Part shown: one piece after another, positions 8,364-16,607 of the stretch
Position numbering within the stretch: the stretch's first letter is position 1
Layout: the number at the start of each line of letters is the position of its first letter
Source: Psychroserpens jangbogonensis
Lineage (GTDB): Bacteria; Bacteroidota; Bacteroidia; Flavobacteriales; Flavobacteriaceae
Assembly: GCF_000797465.1 (NCBI RefSeq)
Contig: NZ_JSWG01000015.1
Coordinates: forward strand, 62,001 to 126,000
Direction: 5' to 3'
Length of the DNA: 64,000 nt
Translations under genes and position numbers: made by a program
The notes under the pieces: model-generated
Told to the model about the DNA's origin: nothing
Seen by the model: only the letters and a program-made list of their open reading frames with translations
The model's database searches: none

Positions 8364-8437
8364 TAAAGATACCCATATACGCTACTCGAAACTATGATAA
8401 AAGTCATAATTCCTGCGTACCTAATACATTAACTTTG
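8364..8437. promoter_or_regulatory. Divergent promoter pair sharing one Crp/Fnr-type box
   Basis: ATGATAAAAGTCAT (8394-8407). On the plus strand TAACTTTG (8430-8437) starts 22 nt after the box; on the minus strand TATCTTTA (8371-8364) starts 22 nt from the other edge. The plus -7 element overlaps a potential TTG codon at 8435, which argues that translation starts at ATG 8456. One regulator dimer could switch both genes on. Confidence 0.8.
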
Positions 8438-8455
8438 AGATATTGTATCAATACT

Positions 8456-10318
8456 ATGGGATCACAATCGGTAATACCAATAACAACTAATGCTCAGAGA
8501 AAGCAGTTTATAAATCATTTGCTAAATGATATAGAAGCGCTGGACATGATGATTAAATCTGATGCCTTCGAAAAAGGGGTTCAGCGTATTGGTGCCGAAC
8601 AAGAACTTTGTATTGTAGATAAGTATTACAGACCTTCCTTTAATGCCTTAGAAATTTTAGAAAAAATTAATGACCCTCACTTTACTACAGAGTTGGGTCT
8701 TTTTAATGTAGAGGCTAACCTTGATCCTCTAGTCTTAAAGGAAAACTGCTTTACACAATTAGAAAAAGACCTCTGTGATTTAATTGATAAAGCACACCAA
8801 GCTGCGGAAGCTATAGATTATAACAAAATCATTCTTACCGGAATTTTACCAACGTTTAAACGAAAGGATCTTGTGTTTGAAAACATGACGCCTCACCAAC
8901 GTTATAAAGTGCTCAATGATGTAATGAAGAAGGTGAGAGGTAACGATTTTAGAGTGAAAGTAAGAGGTGTAGACGAGCTGATTCTAGATCACGAATCTAT
9001 TTTATTTGAAGCTTGTAATACCAGCTTTCAAGTCCACCTCCAAATTGATTTAGAGAATATTGTAGATCAGTATAATTGGTCGCAAGCAATTGCTGGACCT
9101 GTATTATCTGTGATGACGAATTCGCCAATGCTTTTAGGACGAGAGTTGTGGAGTGAAACGCGAATTGCTTTATTTCAGCAGAGTATAGATTTAAGAAACA
9201 CGTCTCAATTACTAAGAGAACAAAAAGCGCGAGTAAACTTCGGAAACAATTGGATTAAAGATTCTATTTTAGAAGTGTTTACAGATGACGTTGCACGATA
9301 TGCACCTTTAGTGACTGCCGATTTATCTGGCAATCCTATTGATGATTTAAAAAACGGAATTAAACCAGATCTTAAAGCGATTGGCTTACATAATGGAACC
9401 TTGTACAAATGGAATAGAGTCTGTTATGGTGTTCATAAAAATGTCGCACATCTACGTATTGAAAATAGATACATTCCTTCTGGTCCAAGCATAAAAGATG
9501 AAATTGCTAACGCGATGTTTTGGGTTGGTACCATGTTAGGAATGCCAGACGATTGTAAATCGATTTGGAAACGCATGGAATTTAAAGATGCCAAAGGAAA
9601 TTTTATCAAAGCAGCACGAACTGGTTTGGATACCTATTTCAATTGGTTTGGTAGTGGTATTTCAGCAAAGAAATTGATAAAACTTGTCTTGTTGCCAATG
9701 GCTCACGACGGGCTTTTAAAAGCGAATGTAGATCTAAAAGATATTGAGTTTTATCTCAATATCATCAAAGAACGTGTTGATAAAAATACAACTGGTAGCA
9801 AGTGGTTAGTAAGAAGTAGTAGAATGCTACAAGAAACGGTTTCTAGAGAAGAGGCCAATATATTATTAGCCTATCACATGCATAAAAACCAGCAGGAAAA
9901 TTTACCTGTTAGTAAATGGGAATTAGCGAAACCTTTAGCGAGGAAAGACGCAAATTCTAGTAATAAAGTACATAAGGTAATGTCTACTCAGATTTTTACA
10001 GTTCATGAAAATGATTCAGTGCGCCTTATTAAAAACATCATGCTTTGGAAAGATATTCATCACATTCCTGTGATTAATACGAATCATAAAATCGTTGGAA
10101 TTATTTCAGCAAGTGATATTTCTGATTTGGATAAGTTTGATGATTACTCTGCATCTCAAGTGATGCAAAAAGAAATTAAAACTGCAATTCCAGACATGCT
10201 TATTGAAGATGCTAAGTCTTTAATGATTGAACATAAAATACGCTGTTTACCAATTGTTGATCATAATGAATTAGTAGGCATAATTACCAAAACAGATTTA
10301 GAAAAAATTAATTTATAG
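8456..10318 (+). CDS. GCS2-type carboxylate-amine ligase fused to a CBS pair
   Basis: 620 residues from ATG 8456; an in-frame TTG at 8435 lies inside the -7 element and is rejected as the start. Residues ~25-480 are a glutamate-cysteine ligase (GCS2) type domain: GAEQELCIVD, FNVEANLDPL and ENRYIPSGPS mark the Mg-ATP and substrate cleft. The C-terminal ~120 residues are two CBS repeats (VMSTQIFTVHENDSV, VMQKEIKTAIPDML). It would form a gamma-glutamyl or other amide bond with ATP, gated by adenylate charge through the CBS pair. Followed after 2 nt by an aspartoacylase-like hydrolase, so the two probably act on related amides. Substrate unknown. Confidence 0.85.
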   Translation: MGSQSVIPITTNAQRKQFINHLLNDIEALDMMIKSDAFEKGVQRIGAEQELCIVDKYYRPSFNALEILEKINDPHFTTELGLFNVEANLDPLVLKENCFTQLEKDLCDLIDKAHQAAEAIDYNKIILTGILPTFKRKDLVFENMTPHQRYKVLNDVMKKVRGNDFRVKVRGVDELILDHESILFEACNTSFQVHLQIDLENIVDQYNWSQAIAGPVLSVMTNSPMLLGRELWSETRIALFQQSIDLRNTSQLLREQKARVNFGNNWIKDSILEVFTDDVARYAPLVTADLSGNPIDDLKNGIKPDLKAIGLHNGTLYKWNRVCYGVHKNVAHLRIENRYIPSGPSIKDEIANAMFWVGTMLGMPDDCKSIWKRMEFKDAKGNFIKAARTGLDTYFNWFGSGISAKKLIKLVLLPMAHDGLLKANVDLKDIEFYLNIIKERVDKNTTGSKWLVRSSRMLQETVSREEANILLAYHMHKNQQENLPVSKWELAKPLARKDANSSNKVHKVMSTQIFTVHENDSVRLIKNIMLWKDIHHIPVINTNHKIVGIISASDISDLDKFDDYSASQVMQKEIKTAIPDMLIEDAKSLMIEHKIRCLPIVDHNELVGIITKTDLEKINL

Positions 10319-10320
10319 CC

Positions 10321-11484
10321 ATGATAAAAGAAGCTACCAAACCCTTAACCTATATGGTTAAAGATAGAATTTTCTATAGCCAGAATAATGATGTCAATGG
10401 CACTACAGTAATATGTGTTGGTGGTATTCATGGTAATGAACCAGCAGGTGTTTATGGTTTGCAAAAAGTGATTAGTGATATTATCGTAAATAATATTACC
10501 ATTAAAGGTAATTTTTATGCCTTACTAGGTAATATGAATGCTTTGAAAACGAGCATGCGTTATAAAGACTTTGACCTTAATAGGCTATGGACAAAAGATG
10601 AAATCGAGTCCTTAGATGATGACGATGATTTTTTTGAGTTTGAAGAGAAGAAAGAACAGCATGAATTATATAATACTATTAAAGATATTTGTAATACTAA
10701 TAATGGTGATTTTGTATTTGTAGATTTACATACCACATCGTCTCCAACAGTTCCTTTTATAACCATTAGTGACTCACTTAATAATAGAGGTTTAGCCAAT
10801 AAGTTTAATATTCCTATTGTTTTGGGTATTGAAGAATATTTAGATGGACCATTGCTGTCTTATATCAACGAATTTGGTCATATATCTGTAGGTTTTGAAG
10901 CTGGTCAGCACGATGATGAAAATTCTATATTGTATTGTGAAGCTTTTGTTTGGATGGTTATGGAAAAACTAGGCATGGTATCAAAAGACCAATTTGCCTA
11001 TAAAAGTTCGAATAGATTACTGACCATTGAAAATGGTTTTTACGAAATTATTTATAGACATTCTTTATCTGAATCTAATCAGTTTAAGATGAAACCTGGT
11101 TTCAAGAATTTCAAACCTGTAATGAAACATCAATCTCTAGCTTATAATGGTAGTAGCGAAGTGAAAAGCCCATTTACCGGATTGATTTTTATGCCATTGT
11201 ATCAAAAGCAAGGTGAGGATGGCTTTTTTGTAGTTCGGAAATTATCCAAGTTCTGGCTAATACTATCTAAAGTATTGAGAAGTTTGAAGTTCCATCAATT
11301 TTTAAGACTACTTCCTGGTATTAACAAACATCCAGAAAATGATTATTGTCTCGTTGCAAACCGAAGAATAGCGTTGTTTTTAACGACTAAAATATTTCAT
11401 TTATTCGGCTATAGAAAGAAGATTATTATAGAGGATAAAATTCACTTTATAAAACGTGACCGAAAAGTAACGCCTTTTAGTTAA
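10321..11484 (+). CDS. Succinylglutamate desuccinylase/aspartoacylase-family zinc hydrolase
   Basis: 387 residues. Zinc ligands H and E in GGIHGNEPAG (about residues 37-46) and the third His in VDLHTTSSP place it in the M14-like AstE/AspA family, which cleaves N-acyl amino acids. The C-terminal third contains a beta-barrel-like domain (SPFTGLIFMPLYQKQGEDGFF) and a basic tail. It is translated directly after the GCS2-CBS gene (2-nt gap) and ends 3 nt before the convergent PPOx gene. No arginine-catabolism genes are nearby, so a role with the amide ligase is more likely than classical AstE activity. Confidence 0.82.
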   Translation: MIKEATKPLTYMVKDRIFYSQNNDVNGTTVICVGGIHGNEPAGVYGLQKVISDIIVNNITIKGNFYALLGNMNALKTSMRYKDFDLNRLWTKDEIESLDDDDDFFEFEEKKEQHELYNTIKDICNTNNGDFVFVDLHTTSSPTVPFITISDSLNNRGLANKFNIPIVLGIEEYLDGPLLSYINEFGHISVGFEAGQHDDENSILYCEAFVWMVMEKLGMVSKDQFAYKSSNRLLTIENGFYEIIYRHSLSESNQFKMKPGFKNFKPVMKHQSLAYNGSSEVKSPFTGLIFMPLYQKQGEDGFFVVRKLSKFWLILSKVLRSLKFHQFLRLLPGINKHPENDYCLVANRRIALFLTTKIFHLFGYRKKIIIEDKIHFIKRDRKVTPFS

Positions 11485-11487
11485 CGC

Positions 11488-11937
11488 TTATTTTCGTCGC
11501 TTTTTCCCAGTGATGTCTTCAATATTTATTACAAATACAATTGGAATATCATTCTTAGCAATTTTTGCTGAAAACTCACTGATAAAGTTCAAATCTCTGT
11601 GCTCCTTATTCATTATAATATCTTTGATTCCTAATGAGAAATCATGGAGTAATGCCTTCGCTGTACTGCCATCAAATTCTTCATAACTGCCATGTATAGC
11701 TATAGATTTCCACTGGTTTACAGAATCAATTTCTGAAACTTCCATTGTAATTGGCGCATGTTTACGCATGGCAATAATTTTATGGCCTTCACCAGAATAA
11801 CAAATTATTCTATTGTCTTTATAGAAATACGTAATAGGAATGACATAAGGTCTGTTTCTATAGATATAAGCTAAATGACCAATGTAGTTGTGTCTTAAAA
11901 CAATTTCGCATTCTTCTCTGTCTAAACTCTTAATCAT
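11488..11937 (-). CDS. Pyridoxamine 5'-phosphate oxidase-family FMN-binding protein
   Basis: 149 residues with the split beta-barrel pattern of small PPOx-like proteins (GHLAYIYRNRPYVIPITYFY near the N-terminus, then IICYSGEGHKI). These bind FMN or F420/heme; several members are induced by low oxygen or NO. Second gene of a unit after the universal stress protein (12-nt gap), hence probably driven by the same Fnr-type promoter. Substrate unknown. Confidence 0.8.
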   Translation of the reverse strand: MIKSLDREECEIVLRHNYIGHLAYIYRNRPYVIPITYFYKDNRIICYSGEGHKIIAMRKHAPITMEVSEIDSVNQWKSIAIHGSYEEFDGSTAKALLHDFSLGIKDIIMNKEHRDLNFISEFSAKIAKNDIPIVFVINIEDITGKKRRK

Positions 11938-11949
11938 CGTATTAAAGTT

Positions 11950-12783
11950 TTAAATTAATGTTCTGCTGTGGAATATCATTAAAGGTAATTTGATAACCTT
12001 ACTTAATTCTATAGTTGGCGACTCCGTAAAGAATCGTTTTATAAAGGATTTATCATGAACAATTAAGCCAGTCATATCAATTGCATTCGATTTGAGATAA
12101 TTGGTTACGGCTTGATAAAATGTAGATTCTTCTTCAACAGAATACTTACAATTAAACTTATCTAGTCGATCTTGATCACTGGTAATGCTATTGGTAGTTT
12201 CGTTTTTAGCGCATACTCTCAAGACATGTAGTTTGAGTTCATATTTTTTAGTGAAGTCGCTTATGATGTCTAACTGTTCACTTGGTACGTTGTCATCAAA
12301 CTGTAAAGGCAATAAGAAATTAGAGATGGGTTTAAACGTATAGTCATTTGGTACAACCAGCGTTTTACACATGACTTGTCTAATCACATTAATGGCATTG
12401 CTACCAAAAACCACTTCTTTCGCACCTGTTGCTCCATTAGATCCCATAACAACATAATCAATGTTATTACGTTTTACGGCTTGGTTGATTGCATCTGTAA
12501 ACACATCAAAATCAACAATAATTTCGAATTTATGATTTGGGTTATGATACGTTTGTTTTAATTCGTCTACAAGTGCATTTAGTTTTTGCTTAGGAATTTT
12601 TGTAAATGAATCATAGATACTTTCCGTAGGAGAGATCATCAAATCGTCAGAAATAAATGTCCCAGCTTTATGCACATTCATGACATGAAAAACACATGTT
12701 TTAGATTCGAAAAAGCGCATAGCATAATGGATGGCATTAGTTGCGCAATTGGAAAAGTCTGTAAGTAATAGAATAGTTTTCAT
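11950..12783 (-). CDS. Tandem universal stress protein
   Basis: 277 residues, two Usp domains. The first carries MGSNGATGAKEVVFGSN, an intact G-2x-G-9x-G-S ATP motif; the second has lost it (VHDKSFIKRFFTESP). Diverged paralogue of the protein at 7014, same length. It has its own Fnr-type promoter and leads into the PPOx gene. Role: cytoplasmic stress protein, probably in oxygen limitation. Confidence 0.88.
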   Translation of the reverse strand: MKTILLLTDFSNCATNAIHYAMRFFESKTCVFHVMNVHKAGTFISDDLMISPTESIYDSFTKIPKQKLNALVDELKQTYHNPNHKFEIIVDFDVFTDAINQAVKRNNIDYVVMGSNGATGAKEVVFGSNAINVIRQVMCKTLVVPNDYTFKPISNFLLPLQFDDNVPSEQLDIISDFTKKYELKLHVLRVCAKNETTNSITSDQDRLDKFNCKYSVEEESTFYQAVTNYLKSNAIDMTGLIVHDKSFIKRFFTESPTIELSKVIKLPLMIFHSRTLI

Positions 12784-12802
12784 TTGTGTTGTTCCTATTA
12801 AC

Positions 12803-12846
12803 TAAAGTTACAGAAATACACGGTAAAGAACTATGACGAATGTCAG
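12803..12846 (-). promoter_or_regulatory. Crp/Fnr-type box and -7 element for second universal stress protein
   Basis: ATGACGAATGTCAG (12833-12846), one base off the palindrome, with TAACTTTA (12810 down to 12803) exactly 22 nt away on the minus strand. Leader of about 15-19 nt to the ATG at 12783. Confidence 0.7.
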
Positions 12847-12870
12847 TTTAATATTTAGAATAAATAAAGT

Positions 12871-13572
12871 CTAATGACAATCTACAGCACTAGTAGCAAC
12901 GTCAACAATTGGAGAAGGAGAGAGGTAAGGTATGCCTAATCCCATACCACGAATAATGAAAAGTAAACCGATTATGACAACAAACACAGGAATGGCTTTT
13001 TGAATGCGTTGTTTAACTTTTGAATTTAAAAACTTCCCTAAATAAATAGCAGTCGTCATCAACGGAATGGTTCCTACACCAAATAGCATCATGTATAAGC
13101 CGCTCTCTAAAGCATTTGGCATAGTTAACGATGCAAAAACAGCCATATATACCAAACCACATGGCAAAAATCCATTTAGAAAGCCTATCGTTAAAAACGT
13201 ATCTGCAGTTTTCTTTTTTAAAGCTTTACCTAATGATGATTTTACTTTTGAAATGACTTTATATAAAGGTTTAGAAAAATTGTATTTATTAAAAGTTTGA
13301 ACAGGAATAAGGACGACAATAATCATTAAGATTCCAATAATAATAGATAGTTGCTGTTGTATTCCGAAGATGTAGAGACTTTTACCAATAAGCCCAAAGC
13401 CGAAACCTATTAACGCATAAGCTAATAATCGACCTAAGTGATACGTTAAAATTTGAGAGATTTTTCTAAAGGAGTTACTTCTGTCTACAGGTAGCATAAA
13501 GGCAATAGGACCACACATTCCAACACAATGGAAACTACCTAATAAACCAAATATGATTGCAGACCAAAGCAC
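12871..13572 (-). CDS. SafE/TauE-like membrane protein of the cbb3 operon
   Basis: 233 residues, about six transmembrane segments, start GTG (13572) immediately after the ccoH stop. The first helix carries HCVGMCGP and another has FLPCGLVYMA, the conserved Cys pairs of the DsbD-transmembrane/SafE family found beside cbb3 and heavy-metal ATPase genes. The usual interpretation is a role in copper or redox handling for oxidase assembly. The C-terminus ends in DCH. Last gene of the cco operon; its function is not proven. Confidence 0.8.
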   Translation of the reverse strand: MLWSAIIFGLLGSFHCVGMCGPIAFMLPVDRSNSFRKISQILTYHLGRLLAYALIGFGFGLIGKSLYIFGIQQQLSIIIGILMIIVVLIPVQTFNKYNFSKPLYKVISKVKSSLGKALKKKTADTFLTIGFLNGFLPCGLVYMAVFASLTMPNALESGLYMMLFGVGTIPLMTTAIYLGKFLNSKVKQRIQKAIPVFVVIIGLLFIIRGMGLGIPYLSPSPIVDVATSAVDCH

Positions 13573-14019
13573 TTAGTAGACAATTTCTTTTTTGTACAGA
13601 TACGATTTTCCGTTATATTGCCAATCAACTTTAATGTTCCAACGACCATCTAGCAAACGTTTGTCAGGTATGAGCAAATTGTGATTAGACAATGAAATCG
13701 AAGTTTCAAAGTCCACTTGTTTGTTAGATGGTCTATATAGGAACACTTTTCCTTTAATTTCGTCAGCTTTAAGCTGTTCTGGAAAAATAATTTCTAAACC
13801 TTCAGACGTTTTTTCCCAAGTAATATCTGAAGCTAAGTTTTGAGAGTTTTCCTCTTTATTAATGTCGTTTTGATATTCTAGTTCAGCTTTATAATAATCT
13901 TCTGTAACTAAGTCATGATCGTATTTATCGTTCGTGTTCATGCGTATAACGAAGAACATAATAAAGCTTATAAAGCCTATAAATGCTAATACAACTCCTG
14001 TTCCCCAATTTATTTTCAT
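13573..14019 (-). CDS. ccoH: CcoH/FixH, cbb3 oxidase assembly protein
   Basis: 148 residues from ATG 14019 (MKINWGTG), 13 nt after the ccoG stop. A longer in-frame reading to 14106 would overlap ccoG and add no membrane signal, so the shorter start is chosen. One N-terminal transmembrane helix (GVVLAFIGFISFIMFFVI) is followed by a periplasmic FixH-like beta domain (GRWNIKVDWQYNGKSYLYKKE). It aids assembly or stability of the cbb3 complex. Transcribed with ccoNOQPG. Confidence 0.9.
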   Translation of the reverse strand: MKINWGTGVVLAFIGFISFIMFFVIRMNTNDKYDHDLVTEDYYKAELEYQNDINKEENSQNLASDITWEKTSEGLEIIFPEQLKADEIKGKVFLYRPSNKQVDFETSISLSNHNLLIPDKRLLDGRWNIKVDWQYNGKSYLYKKEIVY

Positions 14020-14032
14020 AACCTTATGACTT

Positions 14033-15457
14033 TTAATTATAACTTCTAGGAGCCAAAAAATTAACGGTTGTCGTTTCGATGAGAAGGTCACCACTATAGA
14101 CTTCAATCATTAATTTATTCTTATCTCCTTTTAATTCGCTTTTATCAATTTCTATAAATAAAGTACCTTCTGCTAATCCTTGTTCAGGAACTTCTACTTC
14201 ACCTGTATTAGAAACCAATTTAATCTCTCCTTTATAACTACGTAATTTAAAATTGACATCTTCAATCTTCTGTGTAGTTTTATTAATGAGTTTATAGGTA
14301 AAGACATTACTTATTACGGTTTCACCTTTGTGCTCATAGAGTTGTCCTGGTAATCGTAATACTCTTGCTTCAACATCATTTCTTAAGAGTAACATCCCAA
14401 TTAATACACCAGTGAGAATGACTAAAACGGCTGTATATCCTTTTAATCTTGGAGAAAATTCAAATTTCTCATTTTTCTCAATATTTTCTTCACTCGCATA
14501 TCTAATCAATCCTTTAGGAAGATTAATGCTTTCCATAATGTGATCACATTCATCAATACAAGCTGTACAGTTGACACATTCTAATTGTGTTCCGTTTCTA
14601 ATGTCTATTCCAGTCGGACAAACATTTACACATTGTAAACAATCAATACAATCTCCATGACCAAGCTCTGCGCGATCTTCGTTTTTTCTAAATTTCTTTC
14701 TTCCGTTTTCACTTTCACCACGTTTATGATCGTAAGCGACAACGATAGATTTGTTGTCTAAAAGAACACCTTGCAGTCTTCCGTAAGGACAAGCGATGAT
14801 ACACACTTGTTCTCTAAACCACGCAAATACAAAATAGAAAACTCCAGTGAAAATAATCAACGGAAACAAAGTGCCTAAATGCTCAAATGGTCCGTCAATG
14901 ATATATCTTAATAGTTTGTCGCTTCCAATTATATACGCTAGAAATATATTAGCGATTAAAAAGGATATGACTAAAAAGATAAACCATTTTAAGACACGCT
15001 TCTTAATTTTTTCGGCGTTCCATTTTTGTCGTTGTAATTTTCGTTGTTTATTTCTATCTCCATCAATCCAGTATTCTATTCTTCGGAATACCATTTCCAT
15101 AAATATAGTTTGCGGACAAATCCATCCACAAAAAATACGACCAAAACCTACTGTAAATAATGTAATAAAAATCACACCAATCAACATAGATATCACAAAC
15201 AGGTGAAAATCCTGAGGCCAAAATGGGAAACCAAATATGTTAAAACGTCGTTCTAGCACATTGAACATTAAAAACTGATTCCCGTTTATTTTAATGAATG
15301 GTGCAGCAAAAAGAAAGGCTAATAATACATAGCTTACAATTTTGCGTTTTTCATAAAACCATCCACTAGGTTTTTTAGGAAATACCCAAGCACGATTACC
15401 ATCTTCATTGATTGTGCCAATGGAATCTCTAAAAGTTTCGTTTTCTGGGGTGTTCAT
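14033..15457 (-). CDS. ccoG: CcoG/FixG/RdxA, membrane ferredoxin-like assembly factor
   Basis: 474 residues. Several transmembrane helices, GRIFCGWICPQTIFMEM in the NapH-like core, then two 4Fe-4S clusters in CIDCLQCVNVCPTGID and CVNCTACIDECD, and a C-terminal immunoglobulin-like periplasmic domain. CcoG acts as a Cu(II) reductase feeding copper to cbb3 oxidase. Lies 53 bp after ccoP in the same operon. Confidence 0.95.
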   Translation of the reverse strand: MNTPENETFRDSIGTINEDGNRAWVFPKKPSGWFYEKRKIVSYVLLAFLFAAPFIKINGNQFLMFNVLERRFNIFGFPFWPQDFHLFVISMLIGVIFITLFTVGFGRIFCGWICPQTIFMEMVFRRIEYWIDGDRNKQRKLQRQKWNAEKIKKRVLKWFIFLVISFLIANIFLAYIIGSDKLLRYIIDGPFEHLGTLFPLIIFTGVFYFVFAWFREQVCIIACPYGRLQGVLLDNKSIVVAYDHKRGESENGRKKFRKNEDRAELGHGDCIDCLQCVNVCPTGIDIRNGTQLECVNCTACIDECDHIMESINLPKGLIRYASEENIEKNEKFEFSPRLKGYTAVLVILTGVLIGMLLLRNDVEARVLRLPGQLYEHKGETVISNVFTYKLINKTTQKIEDVNFKLRSYKGEIKLVSNTGEVEVPEQGLAEGTLFIEIDKSELKGDKNKLMIEVYSGDLLIETTTVNFLAPRSYN

Positions 15458-15510
15458 GATAATCTTATTTTGAGGCTTAGCAGATATTAATCTGTAAAGT
15501 CAATAAAAAA

Positions 15511-16419
15511 TTAATCTTCTATTATTTCTTCAACTGGTGCATTTTCATCTACCCAAATATCACCTTCGGCAGCTTTTGGTTCAGCAGGTGTTGTACCTTC
15601 AAATTGAAGTACATAACTAGAGATTTGCGCCATTTCAGAAGGTTTCAAACTTTGTTTCCAAGCAATCATACCTTTTCCGTCACGACCACCTTCAGAAATT
15701 GTTTTAAAGACGTTTTTAATTCCACCACCTAAAATCCAATTTTTATCTGTTAAGTTGGGACCAATTCCACCTCCACCATCAGCTTTATGACAAGCGACAC
15801 AGTTCAAATCAAACAGTTTCTGTCCAGCTTTTAAATCACCAGCATCAGTTAATAGTTCAACTGTATTAAAGTCAACTAAATCTTTAGCAGTTTTCTTATA
15901 TTCTTCAATATCAAGTTTTGCTTGTACTAAATCAGATTCTAGCTCATCATATTGGTTTTCACCATTAAGGACATGAAAACGAACCAAATAAACCGCTGCA
16001 AAAACAATACTTGCATAGAATCCATAGATCCACCATGGCGGAAGATTGTTATCTAATTCTTTAATGCCATCATAGTTATGATCTAAAATGATTTCATGTT
16101 CTTCTGCCATAGGTTTTGTACCTACTAACTTATTATAAGTTTCATCAATCCAAGTAATTAATGCTGGAGTTTTAGACTTTTTAGCATCAAATCTTGCTTT
16201 AGATTCTTCATCTAAACTTTGATATAATACATTTTTTATTGAAGACACTATAGCTTCAATAGCAATGATTATTAATAGTACTAATACTAAGAATAATAGT
16301 ACCATTGGTTCTTCAATAAATGCTGGTTTCTCACCAGAATCAATAGTGTATTCTACGATACCCATTATAATAAAGAATACAACAGGTACTCTTAACCAAG
16401 AAGGAATAAAATTTCTCAT
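15511..16419 (-). CDS. ccoP: CcoP, cbb3 oxidase cytochrome c subunit with one visible heme site
   Basis: 302 residues. N-terminal hydrophobic helices, a DNNLPPWWIYGFYASIVFA segment typical of CcoP, then a single c-type heme site (CVACHKADGGGGIGPNL, about residue 207). Classical CcoP has two CxxCH motifs; only one is present here, together with an extra N-terminal membrane region. Acidic tail. Overlaps ccoQ by 4 nt (ATGA). Passes electrons from soluble c cytochromes to CcoO. Confidence 0.93.
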   Translation of the reverse strand: MRNFIPSWLRVPVVFFIIMGIVEYTIDSGEKPAFIEEPMVLLFLVLVLLIIIAIEAIVSSIKNVLYQSLDEESKARFDAKKSKTPALITWIDETYNKLVGTKPMAEEHEIILDHNYDGIKELDNNLPPWWIYGFYASIVFAAVYLVRFHVLNGENQYDELESDLVQAKLDIEEYKKTAKDLVDFNTVELLTDAGDLKAGQKLFDLNCVACHKADGGGGIGPNLTDKNWILGGGIKNVFKTISEGGRDGKGMIAWKQSLKPSEMAQISSYVLQFEGTTPAEPKAAEGDIWVDENAPVEEIIED

Positions 16420-16601
16420 AATTCTGTAGTGTTTTGGTTGTCTAAAGGAAGGCTACTTACCTTATTTATGTATTCTTTTTTTGCAGTGATTACCCACCAG
16501 AATAGGATGACGAAAAAACTGAAAAATATAAGTAAGGAGATCATAGGATAGATTTCTATTCCTGTGATGCTTTCCATATGGTTTTTTACAAATTTTAGCA
16601 T
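16416..16601 (-). CDS. ccoQ: CcoQ small membrane subunit
   Basis: 61 residues with one transmembrane helix (MISLLIFFSFFVILFWWVI) and the AKKEYI basic boundary usual in CcoQ/FixQ, followed by a short polar tail. Located between ccoNO (6-nt gap) and ccoP (4-nt overlap). Stabilises CcoP in the complex. Confidence 0.9.
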   Translation of the reverse strand: MLKFVKNHMESITGIEIYPMISLLIFFSFFVILFWWVITAKKEYINKVSSLPLDNQNTTEL

Positions 16602-16607
16602 GATAAA

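Noticed and set aside
8435-8455. TTG-initiated N-terminal extension of the GCS2-CBS protein
   Set aside because: The TTG is part of the -7 element TAACTTTG, so it would not be transcribed; ATG 8456 is used instead.
14020-14106. CcoH extension overlapping ccoG
   Set aside because: Would add 29 residues without similarity; CcoH proteins begin directly with the MKINWG-type helix.
14847-15206. A 119-codon plus-strand frame opposite ccoG
   Set aside because: Mirror of the strongly conserved CcoG membrane region; no start context and no recognisable protein.
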